NCBI RefSeq assembly: GCF_000263855.1
Contig: NZ_AJWX01000015.1
Span: forward strand, 62,001-126,000
DNA from: Pseudomonas sp. M47T1
Lineage (GTDB): Bacteria; Pseudomonadota; Gammaproteobacteria; Pseudomonadales; Pseudomonadaceae
Length of the DNA stretch: 64,000 nucleotides
Direction: 5' to 3'
Every line of letters begins with the position of its first letter. Position 1 is the stretch's first letter. Under the pieces are notes generated by a model, which saw only the letters and a list, made by a program, of their open reading frames with translations, was not told the origin of the DNA and ran no database searches. Positions 51,326 to 59,356 of the stretch are shown here, piece after piece. The translations under genes were made by a program, and so were the position numbers.

Positions 51326-52246
51326 CTATCTGCCCTGCTGGAGTTCGACGGTCAGGTGATGGATTTCGTGCACTGATGCCAACCGTTCGCGGATGATTTC
51401 AACCGAGGTGGTGGCCTGGCCTGTGACGCTGACAATGGCCGCACGTGCCTCAGGGCCGACGCGCCATACGTGCAGGTCGGTGATGATGGCGTCCTCCGGC
51501 GTCTCGATGAGCTGGCGGATTTCCTCGGCGACCTGGTCATCGGTATGGTCCAGCAGCACCGCTGCGGTGGCACCCATCAACGTCCAGGCCCAGCGGGCAA
51601 TCACCACGGCGCCGACCAGGCCGATCACCGGGTCCAGCCATACCCACCCCAGGAAGCGACCGGCCAGCAGCGCGGCAATGGCCAGCACCGAGGTAAAGGC
51701 GTCGGCGATCACATGCACATAGGCAGACTTGAGGTTGTTGTCGTGCCCATGGTGGTCGTGGCCCTGTTCGTGTTCATGTTCATGGTGGCCGTGATCATGA
51801 CCATGCCCCAGCAGCAGGGCACTGACGATGTTCACCAACAGGCCAACGATGGCGATCCAGGTGGCCGTGCCAAATTGCACATCACTGGGGTGCAGCAGGC
51901 GCTGGGCGGATTCTACCGCTACGCCCAGGGACACCAGCCCCAGAATCAGCGCTGAGGCGAAGCCGCCCAGGTCGCCAACCTTGCCGGTGCCGAAGCTGAA
52001 ACGCCGGCTTTCGGCATGGCGTTTGGCGTAGGCGTACGCCGCTGCCGTGATGCCCAGCGCCACCGCGTGGGTGGCCATGTGAAAGCCATCGGCCAACAGC
52101 GCCATGGAGCGGGTGAAATAGCCGGCGCCAATCTCGCCCACCATCATCACGATCGTCAGCACCGTGACCCACAGGGTGCGCCGGGCGTTTTCGGCGTGGG
52201 CCGAACCCAGGAATACATGGCTGTGGTGGTTCGTCGTGGCTTTCAT
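51326..52246 (-). CDS. dmeF: Cation diffusion facilitator, Co/Ni exporter DmeF-like
   Basis: A 306-residue CDF exporter with six membrane spans and a cytoplasmic C-terminal domain. The transport site uses ALLADGFHMATHAVAL (span 2) and VHVIADAFTSVLAIAAL (span 5). The loop between spans 4 and 5 is very rich in histidine (GHGHDHGHHEHEHEQ) and would bind Ni or Co before export. It overlaps dmeR by 4 bases (ATGA). The His-rich loop and the RcnR-type partner favour Co and Ni over Zn. Confidence 0.92.
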   Translation of the reverse strand: MKATTNHHSHVFLGSAHAENARRTLWVTVLTIVMMVGEIGAGYFTRSMALLADGFHMATHAVALGITAAAYAYAKRHAESRRFSFGTGKVGDLGGFASALILGLVSLGVAVESAQRLLHPSDVQFGTATWIAIVGLLVNIVSALLLGHGHDHGHHEHEHEQGHDHHGHDNNLKSAYVHVIADAFTSVLAIAALLAGRFLGWVWLDPVIGLVGAVVIARWAWTLMGATAAVLLDHTDDQVAEEIRQLIETPEDAIITDLHVWRVGPEARAAIVSVTGQATTSVEIIRERLASVHEIHHLTVELQQGR

Positions 52247-52518
52247 TTGGAGTACCGGCGGATGGCTTCGAGCAATTCTTCGACGCCCTGGTTGCGCTGG
52301 GCGTCGGTGAGCGCAGGGTTGGCCACGTGCTCACGGGCGTGGTCTTCGATGATCTCGTCCATCAAGCCATTGATGGCGCCGCGGGTGGCCGCCACCAGGT
52401 GCAGGGTCTTGGCGCAGTCATGATCGCCATCCAAAGCGCGCTCGATGGCCTGGATCTGCCCGGCAATACGTTTAACGCGCTTGAGCAGGTCGTCTTTGTT
52501 GGATGCTATGTGGCCCAT
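52243..52518 (-). CDS. dmeR: RcnR-type Ni/Co-responsive repressor (DmeR)
   Basis: A 91-residue all-helical CsoR/RcnR-family repressor. The four residues that coordinate Ni and Co in E. coli RcnR are at the same positions here: His3, Cys35, His60 and His64. This predicts nickel/cobalt sensing rather than copper or formaldehyde. ATG at 52518 is chosen because it gives the His3 N-terminus; an upstream in-frame start would add 25 unrelated residues. It is the first gene of the operon and lies just beyond a GC-tract operator candidate. It would release DNA on metal binding and allow dmeF expression. Confidence 0.93.
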   Translation of the reverse strand: MGHIASNKDDLLKRVKRIAGQIQAIERALDGDHDCAKTLHLVAATRGAINGLMDEIIEDHAREHVANPALTDAQRNQGVEELLEAIRRYSK

Positions 52519-52557
52519 GATTTTGCCTGTCTGCCGAGTGAAGCTGAGCAGTATAGG

Positions 52558-52570
52558 TATACCCCCTATA
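52558..52570. promoter_or_regulatory. Candidate DmeR operator
   Basis: TATACCCCCTATA is a G/C tract flanked by AT repeats, the layout used by RcnR and CsoR-family repressors. It lies 40 bases before the dmeR ATG, in the promoter region. RcnR itself uses a six-G tract; this one has five. Confidence 0.6.
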
Positions 52571-52771
52571 GCTATGCAATGGCCCGTTTTCATACTGTAT
52601 TACATACCCTGTAATTACATATTATTTTATGTCGAAGTTTGGTCTTTATTTTGAAAAATCTGATCATTGATAATATAGGATTATCAAATGTCATTAAGCG
52701 CAGGCACGTAAACGCTCCCGTAAATGGGTATGAAACGCTGCAATCGGGGAGTTTTTGGGGGAAGAGCGCGA

Positions 52772-53440
52772 TCAGGCGCGCTTGCGGCGAATATCGGCGG
52801 GGGCGGGCAGCAGCCCTTGCAGCAGTAGGCGAGTGGCGGTCTGCGTGGCGGCGGCGTAATCCACCGCTTCAAGCTGGTCGCGGCCCCGCAGCGCGGGTAC
52901 CTGCCAGCCCAGGCTGATGCAGGACTGGGCAATGGCCCAGATCGACAGCAACAGGTGCTCCGGGTCCATGCTGGCCAGCAGGCCCCGGTCAACCCAATGG
53001 CGCAGGCAATCGACGCTGTCGCGCACCCGTGTCGACCAGCGCTCGGCGTAGGCCGGCGGCAAGCGTGTGGCGCCTTCCTTGAGTTCCACCATGAACACCT
53101 TGGAGGCAAACGGCTGGCGCTCGAACAGCCGCACCATGGCCAGCACCGTGCGCGTCAGCGCTTCTACCGGTTCATCACCGGCGCGCAAGCACAGGCAGGC
53201 GTCCATATAAGGGGCGGCGATGCTTTCCAGCACCTGGGCGTAGAGCTTGTCCTTGGATTTGAAGTAATACAGCACGTTGGGCTTGGGCAGGCCGGCCTTG
53301 GCGGCAATGCCGCTGACCGTGGCGGCCGCGTAGCCTTCGTGGGCGAACACTTGGCAGGCGGCGTGCAGAATCAGCTCGCGAACCGGCAGTTGCGGGGCAG
53401 GGGCAGCGTCGAGCTTTGGGTCGAACGGCATGATGTACAT
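52772..53440 (-). CDS. TetR-family regulator
   Basis: A 222-residue TetR regulator. The HTH lies at about 22-65 (LILHAACQVFAHEGYAAATV, SGIAAKAGLPKPNVLYYFKS) and the ligand domain at about 85-215. ATG at 53440 is chosen because AAGGA sits 7 bases before it; longer frames start without a ribosome site. It is divergent from the dehalogenase-like gene 331 bases away, which is its likely target. It ends near an AT-rich segment next to the dmeR promoter. Confidence 0.88.
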   Translation of the reverse strand: MYIMPFDPKLDAAPAPQLPVRELILHAACQVFAHEGYAAATVSGIAAKAGLPKPNVLYYFKSKDKLYAQVLESIAAPYMDACLCLRAGDEPVEALTRTVLAMVRLFERQPFASKVFMVELKEGATRLPPAYAERWSTRVRDSVDCLRHWVDRGLLASMDPEHLLLSIWAIAQSCISLGWQVPALRGRDQLEAVDYAAATQTATRLLLQGLLPAPADIRRKRA

Positions 53441-53771
53441 CGTCGAATCCTTGTTGTGCTTCATCCCCTGGCCGGAACGCAGCCGGGAATTGCTAAGCGC
53501 AATATACAAAACTATATAGCGAAAGCGTAGTGCAATCCGAGGCAACGGCTGCGCAACTGGACACCGCGTCGCAAAAAGGCGGCGGCCTCAGGCCCGGGGC
53601 CGTCCCGGCTGCCAGGCCATAGGTCGATTCACCCCGGGGAAAATAGCCCTTTGATTGTCTACATTTCGTGTTCCATGGCATTGCGCAACCCGTCTTGATG
53701 CTTGCTCGCCAAGGCATATCCTGTACTGGACCATTACCGGCCTTGCCCTCACAACAAGAAGGAACCCACCG
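53441..53771. other. Divergent control gap between TetR and dehalogenase genes
   Basis: A 331-base gap with no convincing gene. An AT-rich core (AATATACAAAACTATATAGC, 53501-53520) resembles an imperfect palindrome suited to a TetR dimer. An AAGGA lies before the dehalogenase ATG. Confidence 0.5.
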
Positions 53772-54647
53772 ATGTTCTCCGGATTCAGCAAAGCGCAGCG
53801 TCACGTCAACGGCGTCACCATTGCCTACCGCATCGGCGGCAGCGGCCCCGGGTTGCTGCTGTTGCACGGCCACCCGCAAACCCATGTGATCTGGCACAAG
53901 GTGGCCGAACAGCTGGCCGAGCATTTCACCGTGGTGGCCGCCGACCTGCGCGGCTACGGCGACAGCGACCGGCCCGCCGCCACCGACGATCACGCGCCCT
54001 ACAGCAAGCGCGTGATGGCCCAGGACAACGTGGCGCTGATGGCCGAACTGGGGTTCGAGCGCTTCAGCGTGCTGGCCCACGACCGTGGCGCACGGGTGGC
54101 GCACCGCCTGGCACTGGACCACCCGGACGCGGTGCAGCGCATGGTGTTGCTGGACATCGCACCGACGCTGGCCATGTACAGCCAGACCAACGAGGCTTTC
54201 GCCCGTGCATACTGGCACTGGTTTTTCCTGATTCGCCCAGCGCCGCTGCCCGAGACCTTGCTGGAAGCCAACCCCGAAGGCTACCTGCGCAGCGTGATGG
54301 GCAGCCGCAGCGCGGGGCTCGCGCCCTTTACCGAGCAGGCCTTCGCCGAGTACCTGCGTTGCCTGCAACGGCCGGGCAGTGCCATGGGCATTTGCGAGGA
54401 CTACCGCGCCAGTGCCTCCATCGACCTTACGCATGACCGCGCCGACCTCGAACGCGGCCACGGCCTGACCCTGCCACTGCTGGTGCTGTGGGGCGCCGAG
54501 GGCACCGTAGGGCGCTGCTTCCAGCCCCTGGAAGAATGGCGCCAGGTAGCCACCGACGTGCGCGGTAGAGCCTTGCCCGCTGGCCACTACATCGCCGAAG
54601 AAGCCCCACAGCTGCTTCTGGACGAGGCGCTGCGCTTCCTGCGCTGA
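53772..54647 (+). CDS. Fluoroacetate-dehalogenase-like alpha/beta hydrolase
   Basis: A 291-residue alpha/beta hydrolase, close in length to haloacetate dehalogenase H-1 (about 294). The specific dehalogenase set is visible: nucleophile Asp104 and the carboxylate-binding Arg105 and Arg108 in AHDRGARVAHRLALDHP, Asp128 in LLDIAPT, the halide-binding pair His149-Trp150 in YWHWFF, Tyr211 and the base His272 in AGHYIAEE. Ordinary epoxide hydrolases lack the Arg and His-Trp features. AAGGA lies before the ATG. The divergent TetR probably regulates it. Fluoroacetate activity is an inference. Confidence 0.85.
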   Translation: MFSGFSKAQRHVNGVTIAYRIGGSGPGLLLLHGHPQTHVIWHKVAEQLAEHFTVVAADLRGYGDSDRPAATDDHAPYSKRVMAQDNVALMAELGFERFSVLAHDRGARVAHRLALDHPDAVQRMVLLDIAPTLAMYSQTNEAFARAYWHWFFLIRPAPLPETLLEANPEGYLRSVMGSRSAGLAPFTEQAFAEYLRCLQRPGSAMGICEDYRASASIDLTHDRADLERGHGLTLPLLVLWGAEGTVGRCFQPLEEWRQVATDVRGRALPAGHYIAEEAPQLLLDEALRFLR

Positions 54648-54657
54648 CCGCCGTGCG

Positions 54658-54996
54658 TTGCCGACCCTGTTCACCCGCCTGCCGCCGCCCGTTCACGGGG
54701 CGGCGCGGGTCACCTCCAAGGTCGCTGGCGCCGTGGTGGGCGCAGGCTTCGTAGCCCTGGCCGCGAGCCTGGCGGTGGTGCCAACCGTGCCTGTGGCCGC
54801 CATGGTGCTGATGCTGGGCGTGGACCGGTTCATGGCCGAGTGTCGCTCGCTGACCAACATCATTGGCAACGCCGTCGCCGCGCTGGTGGTGGCCGCCTGG
54901 GACGGCGAGCTGGACCGCGACAAACTCGCGCCCATTGCCCTCAAGCGCTCGCGCAAGGCGGCCGCTGCGGTACAGGTTTCAAGCCAACCGCACTGA
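54658..54996 (+). pseudogene. Remnant of a C4-dicarboxylate transporter (DctA-like C-terminus)
   Basis: The frame encodes only the last part of a DctA-type dicarboxylate:cation symporter: TSKVAGAVVGAGFVALAASL, then VAAMVLMLGVDRFMAECRSL and TNIIGNAVAALVVAAWDGEL, matching roughly the last 90 residues of a protein of about 430. The first 340 residues are absent and the dehalogenase stop lies 10 bases upstream, so a deletion has fused this end next to it. A TTG at 54658 opens the frame, but no working transporter could result. It precedes a LysR gene often paired with such transporters. Confidence 0.8.
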
Positions 54997-55065
54997 CGCC
55001 CCGGCGAAGGGTAGCGGGTGCTATCCTTCGACTATCCATGAACACACAGGCATTTTGCGAGCTCC

Positions 55066-55980
55066 ATGAGCACGATTCGTGAACAACTGCCCCTGCCCGA
55101 AGACCTTCGGGTTTTCCTCACCGTGCTGCGCAAGGGCGGTTTTGCCGCTGCGGCGCAAGAGCTGGGCTTTTCTCCAGCCTACGTCAGCAAGCGCATCTCG
55201 ATTCTCGAAACCACACTGGGCGCCCGCTTGCTGCACCGCAGCACGCGGCGCATTGCCCTGACCGATGACGGCGAGCGCGTGCGCGTGTGGGCCGCGCGGT
55301 TGCTGGGCGATATCGATGACTTCCTGGGCGAGATGTCCGAAGCGCGTCAGGCCCCGCGCGGCGCCTTGCACATCTGCAGCAGCTTCGGCTTTGGCCGCAA
55401 CCACGTGGCCCCAGCCGTCTGCGCGTTGTCCCGGGCCTACCCGCGACTGGACATTCGCCTGGACGTGTTCGACCGGGTGGTGGACGTGGTCAATGAAGGT
55501 TTTGACCTGGAGATCCGCGTAGGTGACGACCTGGCCGGCCAGCACCTGGGCAAGCAACTGGTGCGCAACCTCCGGGTGTTGTGCGCCACGCCCGAGTACC
55601 TGGCGGCGCGGGGCACGCCGCAGACCCTGGCCGACCTGGCCGAGCACGACTGCCTAGTGATCAAGGAGCGCAACAACGCCTTTGGCGTGTGGAGTTTGAG
55701 CCGGGAAGGGCAGGCCGAATCCGTCAAGGTCAGCGGCCCGCTGTCGTCGAACAACGGCGAAATTGTGCTGCAGTGGGCGCTCGATGGCGCGGGGATCATT
55801 CTGCGTTCGCTGTGGGACGTCAAGCCCATGCTCGACCAGGGCCGGCTGGTGCAGGTGCTGCACGACTACAGCCAGAGCGCGAACGTGTGGGCGGTATACC
55901 CGATGCGGTTGAGCCAGTCGGCGAAGCTGCGGGTGTGCGTGGAGTTTTTGCAGGAATATTTCCGCAACCTGTCACCCTGA
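55066..55980 (+). CDS. LysR-family regulator next to the LeuCD paralogues
   Basis: A 304-residue LysR regulator. The HTH is at about 15-75 (FLTVLRKGGFAAAAQELGFS, PAYVSKRISILETTLGARLL). The effector domain (about 100-295) has GALHICSSFGFGRNHVAPAV, FDLEIRVGDDLAGQHLGKQL and ALDGAGIILRSLWDVKPMLD, a DmlR/TtdR-like pattern associated with tartrate- or malate-type acids. It follows the decayed dctA fragment and is convergent with leuD-leuC. This suggests it controlled a hydroxy-dicarboxylate uptake and dehydration locus. Confidence 0.88.
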   Translation: MSTIREQLPLPEDLRVFLTVLRKGGFAAAAQELGFSPAYVSKRISILETTLGARLLHRSTRRIALTDDGERVRVWAARLLGDIDDFLGEMSEARQAPRGALHICSSFGFGRNHVAPAVCALSRAYPRLDIRLDVFDRVVDVVNEGFDLEIRVGDDLAGQHLGKQLVRNLRVLCATPEYLAARGTPQTLADLAEHDCLVIKERNNAFGVWSLSREGQAESVKVSGPLSSNNGEIVLQWALDGAGIILRSLWDVKPMLDQGRLVQVLHDYSQSANVWAVYPMRLSQSAKLRVCVEFLQEYFRNLSP

Positions 55981-55991
55981 TGCACCCAAGC

Positions 55992-56045
55992 CTGTAGGCT
56001 GCTGCCAGGCTGCGAAATGGGCGGCAGGTCCTGCGGCCGGGCGCA
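55992..56045. repeat. Cloverleaf-type intergenic repeat, copy H (degenerate)
   Basis: It keeps the left arm (CTGCCAGGCTGCGAA) and a ggcaggtcctgcggcc run, but the other modules are lost. It lies between the convergent LysR and leuD genes. Confidence 0.6.
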
Positions 56046-56070
56046 TGGGGGCGACGGTTGCCTCCTGGGG

Positions 56071-56679
56071 TCAGGCCAGCCAGGGATTGTGGTGCAAATG
56101 GCGCTGTTCGAACGCGCGGATCTGTTCGGCCCGTTGCAGGGTGGTACCAATGGCGTCCAGCCCTGACAGCAGGGCTTGTTTGCGCAGTTCATCGATGGCG
56201 AAAGCTATGACGGTGCCATCGTCCAGGCGGATCTCCTGGCGTGGCAGGTCGACGCTTAAGGTGGAGGTCTCTGGGCAACTGATCTTTCGCCCCAGCGTGG
56301 CCAACTGAGCCTCATCCAACTGAATCGCCAGCAGCCCGTTGCGCTGGCAGTTGTCGAAGAAGATGCCGGCGAAGCCGGTACCGATCAGTGCCCGAATGCC
56401 GCGCTGCTTAAGGCCCCACACAGCATGCTCGCGACTGGAGCCGCAGCCGAAGTTAGGCCCGGTGACCAGGAAACGCGCATCCTGCCAGGCCGGCTGGTTG
56501 AGCACGAAATCAGGGTTGGGCGCGCCTGATTCGAGTACGCGCAAATCAAAGAACAGCCCCTGGTCCAGGCCACTGCGGTCGATGCCCTTGAGAAACTGCT
56601 TGGGCATGATCACGTCGGTGTCGATGTTGGCCGCCAGCATGGGGGCAGCGCTGCCAGTCACAATGTCGAAAGGTTGCAT
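56071..56679 (-). CDS. leuD: 3-isopropylmalate dehydratase small subunit (LeuD-like paralogue)
   Basis: A 202-residue swivel-domain subunit of an aconitase-family isomerase or hydratase. The substrate-loop block NIDTDVIMPKQFLK (about 18-31) and NFGCGSSREHAVWGLKQRGI (about 72-91) are conserved. It starts 3 bases after the leuC stop, so the pair forms one enzyme. The setting, next to a tartrate-type LysR and a dicarboxylate transporter remnant with no leuB or leuA, suggests a catabolic paralogue acting on citramalate, dimethylmalate or a similar acid rather than the leucine-biosynthesis copy. The symbol reflects the family, not proven function. Confidence 0.85.
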   Translation of the reverse strand: MQPFDIVTGSAAPMLAANIDTDVIMPKQFLKGIDRSGLDQGLFFDLRVLESGAPNPDFVLNQPAWQDARFLVTGPNFGCGSSREHAVWGLKQRGIRALIGTGFAGIFFDNCQRNGLLAIQLDEAQLATLGRKISCPETSTLSVDLPRQEIRLDDGTVIAFAIDELRKQALLSGLDAIGTTLQRAEQIRAFEQRHLHHNPWLA

Positions 56680-56682
56680 GGT

Positions 56683-58122
56683 TCAGGCCTCCAGTACGAA
56701 GGAACGGACGTCGGTCAAATGGCCGGCGATCGCCGCAGCGGCGACCATGGCCGGGCTCATCAGGTGGGTGCGTGCACCCGCGCCCTGGCGCCCTTCGAAG
56801 TTGCGATTGGTGCTGGACGCGCAACGATCGCCGGGTGCCAGCACGTCGTCATTCATGGCCAGGCACATGGAACAACCCGACTGGCGCCACTCAAACCCTG
56901 CGTCCAGAAACACGGCGGCCAGGCCCTCGGCTTCGGCCTGTTCGCGCACCAGGGTGGAACCGGGCACGATCATCGCCCGCACGTGGCTGGCCACGCGTTT
57001 GCCGCGCACCACCCGCGCCACGTCGCGCAGGTCTTCGATGCGGGCATTGGTGCAGGAACCGATGAAGGCATGGTTGACCACCACCTCGCTCAACGCCATG
57101 CCAGGGGTCAGGCCCATGTAGGTCAAGGCGCGCTGCTGGCCCTGGCGCACGATCAGGTCGGTCTGGGTGGCGGGGTCGGGCACGGCGCCGCTGATGCTGG
57201 CGGCCTGGTCCGGGCTGGTGCCCCAAGTGACCATGGGCGCCAGGTCGTTCACGTCAATCAACACTTCACGGTCGAACCGGGCGCCGGGGTCGCTGCGCAG
57301 TTGCTGCCAACTGGCCAGGGCGGCCTCCCACAGCGGGCCTTTCGGCGCGCGGGGTTTGCTTTTCAGGTAGGCGAACACCTTTTCGTCCGGGGCCATGAAC
57401 GCGCCACGGGCGCCGGCTTCCACGGCCATGTTGCAGATGGTCATGCGTGCCTCGACGCTCAGCGCGGTGATGGCCGGGCCGTCGAACTCGATGGCGTAGC
57501 CGGTAGCGCCCGATGCGCCAATACGGGCGATCACCGCCATGATGACGTCCTTGGACGTCAGGCCCGGCCCCAGCATTCCGATGACCGTCACTCGCAGGGT
57601 GTTCAGGCGCTTGTACACCAGGGTCTGGGACGCCAGCAGATGCTCGATCTCCGAGGTCCCGATGCCAAAACCGAACGCGCCCAGGGCGCCATAGGTGGTG
57701 GTGTGGCTGTCGCCGGCAGCCACCACCATGCCCGGCAGGATGAAGCCTTGCTCGGGGGCGACCACATGCTCGATGCCCTGGCGCTTGTCCAGTACGTCGA
57801 ACAGTTCGATGCCGAAGTCGCGGCAGTTCTCGGTGAAATACGCCACCTGGCGAGCACCGCCGGCGTCGGGCATGGTCGCTGTGCGCAAAGGCGCGGTCGG
57901 GTTGACGTGGTCCACCACCGCCAGCGTCGCGGCCGGCCGCCACACGCTACGTCCAGCCTTGCGCAGGCCGCTGAAGGCCTGGGGGCTGGTGTATTCGTTG
58001 GCGACCTGACGGTCTATATACAGCAGCACATGCCCTTGGTCGTCCAGGGTGCACACGGTGTGGCTGTCGATGTGTTTTTGATAGAGGGTACGGGGGCTGC
58101 TCATCGGAGGGCTCACGGTCAT
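56683..58122 (-). CDS. leuC: 3-isopropylmalate dehydratase large subunit (LeuC-like paralogue)
   Basis: A 479-residue 4Fe-4S hydro-lyase subunit. Blocks seen: LLYIDRQVANEYTSPQAFSG, GDSHTTTYGALGAFGFGIGT, FIGSCTNARIEDLRDVARVV with the first cluster Cys, and GCSMCLAMNDDVLAPGDRCA with the other two. The usual YDKIWDAH start reads LYQKHIDSH here, and the protein is slightly longer than standard LeuC. A second in-frame Met seven codons downstream is an alternative start; no clear ribosome site separates them. It is divergent from the recombinase gene. It probably works with leuD on a citramalate- or isopropylmalate-like acid. Confidence 0.87.
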   Translation of the reverse strand: MTVSPPMSSPRTLYQKHIDSHTVCTLDDQGHVLLYIDRQVANEYTSPQAFSGLRKAGRSVWRPAATLAVVDHVNPTAPLRTATMPDAGGARQVAYFTENCRDFGIELFDVLDKRQGIEHVVAPEQGFILPGMVVAAGDSHTTTYGALGAFGFGIGTSEIEHLLASQTLVYKRLNTLRVTVIGMLGPGLTSKDVIMAVIARIGASGATGYAIEFDGPAITALSVEARMTICNMAVEAGARGAFMAPDEKVFAYLKSKPRAPKGPLWEAALASWQQLRSDPGARFDREVLIDVNDLAPMVTWGTSPDQAASISGAVPDPATQTDLIVRQGQQRALTYMGLTPGMALSEVVVNHAFIGSCTNARIEDLRDVARVVRGKRVASHVRAMIVPGSTLVREQAEAEGLAAVFLDAGFEWRQSGCSMCLAMNDDVLAPGDRCASSTNRNFEGRQGAGARTHLMSPAMVAAAAIAGHLTDVRSFVLEA

Positions 58123-58286
58123 TGTTTGCAGTCAGCATATTCCCAGGGGGTTTTGCATCAATAGGCCATTGGGAATGCGCTGAAACACGAATCGTGAGCA
58201 ATACCTGTAGCCGCTACCGCAGGCTGCACCGATTGCGCTGGTATACTGCGTGGTCATCTGCACCCACCTGCAAGGCCCGTCATTCC

Positions 58287-59207
58287 ATGGTCTCCGAAGT
58301 TGATCGCTACATCGCCGCCGGCACCCGCGAGAACACCCGGCGCAGCTATCAGTCGGCGGTGGAGCACTTCGAGGTGACCTGGGGCGGCTTCCTGCCGGCC
58401 ACCAGCGATGCCGTCAGCCGTTACCTGGCCGCGTTCGCCGGCAAGTTGTCACTCAACACCCTGCGATTGCGGCTGGCGGCGCTGGCTCAGTGGCATGTGA
58501 GCCAGGGCTTTCCGGACCCTACCAAAAGCGCGCAGGTGAAGCAGGTGATGAAGGGCATCCGCACCTTGCACCCTCAGCAGGAAAAACAGGCCGAGCCGCT
58601 GCAACTGCTGGCCCTGGAACGCTGCGTGCGCTGGCTGGATGTGGAGATCGAAGCCGCCAGGGGCCGTCACGACAGCAAGCGCCTGCTGCGTTGCCAGCGT
58701 GACAAGGCGCTGATCCTGATGGGCTTCTGGCGCGCGTTTCGCAGCGATGAGCTGTGCCGCCTGGACGTGCAGTTCATCCAGGCCCGGCGCGGGGAGGGCA
58801 TGCGTATTTTCCTGCCCTGGAGCAAGGGTGATCGCGACAGTCGCGGTACCACCCACTCGGCCCCGGCGCTGGAGCGGTTGTGCCCGGTGGACGCCTACTG
58901 CGACTGGCTGCAAACCGCGGGCATTGCCCACGGCCCGGTGTTTCGCGGCATCGACCGCTGGGGGCGGTTGAGCGACAAGGGCCTGCATCCGTACAGCGTC
59001 ATGCACCTGCTGCGCGAGGCCCTGTTGGGTGCCGGGCTGGACGGCGACGCCTACAGCAGCCATTCGCTGCGTCGCGGTTTTGCCAATTGGGCCAGCCAGA
59101 GCGGCTGGGACCAGAAGTCGCTGATGAGTTATGTGGGCTGGAAAGACAGCCAGTCGGCGTTGCGTTACCTGGATGCCCGCGCTGAGTTTCGTTTGCCCAG
59201 CCTGTAG
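58287..59207 (+). CDS. Site-specific tyrosine recombinase/integrase
   Basis: A 306-residue tyrosine recombinase. The N-terminal SAM-like DNA-binding domain lies at about 5-85 and the catalytic domain at about 105-300. Active-site residues: Arg in GFWRAFRSDELCRLDV, the H-x-x-R in YSSHSLRRGFANWASQSG, the W in VGWKDSQSALRY and the nucleophile Tyr in that last block. ATG at 58287 is chosen because the family starts there; the longer frame adds a Cys/Arg-rich stretch unlike any domain. No phage, transposase or att-like duplication flanks it. The next gene is a KfrA-like protein in the same direction. Confidence 0.87.
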   Translation: MVSEVDRYIAAGTRENTRRSYQSAVEHFEVTWGGFLPATSDAVSRYLAAFAGKLSLNTLRLRLAALAQWHVSQGFPDPTKSAQVKQVMKGIRTLHPQQEKQAEPLQLLALERCVRWLDVEIEAARGRHDSKRLLRCQRDKALILMGFWRAFRSDELCRLDVQFIQARRGEGMRIFLPWSKGDRDSRGTTHSAPALERLCPVDAYCDWLQTAGIAHGPVFRGIDRWGRLSDKGLHPYSVMHLLREALLGAGLDGDAYSSHSLRRGFANWASQSGWDQKSLMSYVGWKDSQSALRYLDARAEFRLPSL

Positions 59208-59300
59208 CCAGGTCTGTAGCCGCTGCCGGCCCGCATGAACCGTCGAGATCCTCATCGTGGACGATGGCCAGCGCCGCCTGGCGGCAACGGCTACAAGGCA

Positions 59301-59320
59301 TGTATAGTGCGGCCCATACA
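59301..59320. promoter_or_regulatory. Candidate operator before the KfrA-like gene
   Basis: Short inverted arms TGTAT and ATACA are separated by 10 bases, 37 bases before the KfrA-like ATG. KfrA proteins often repress their own promoter through such repeats. This is weak without a search for more copies. Confidence 0.4.
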
Positions 59321-59356
59321 GAATACGTAACGTAGTACAGCCCAACAGGAGCAAGC

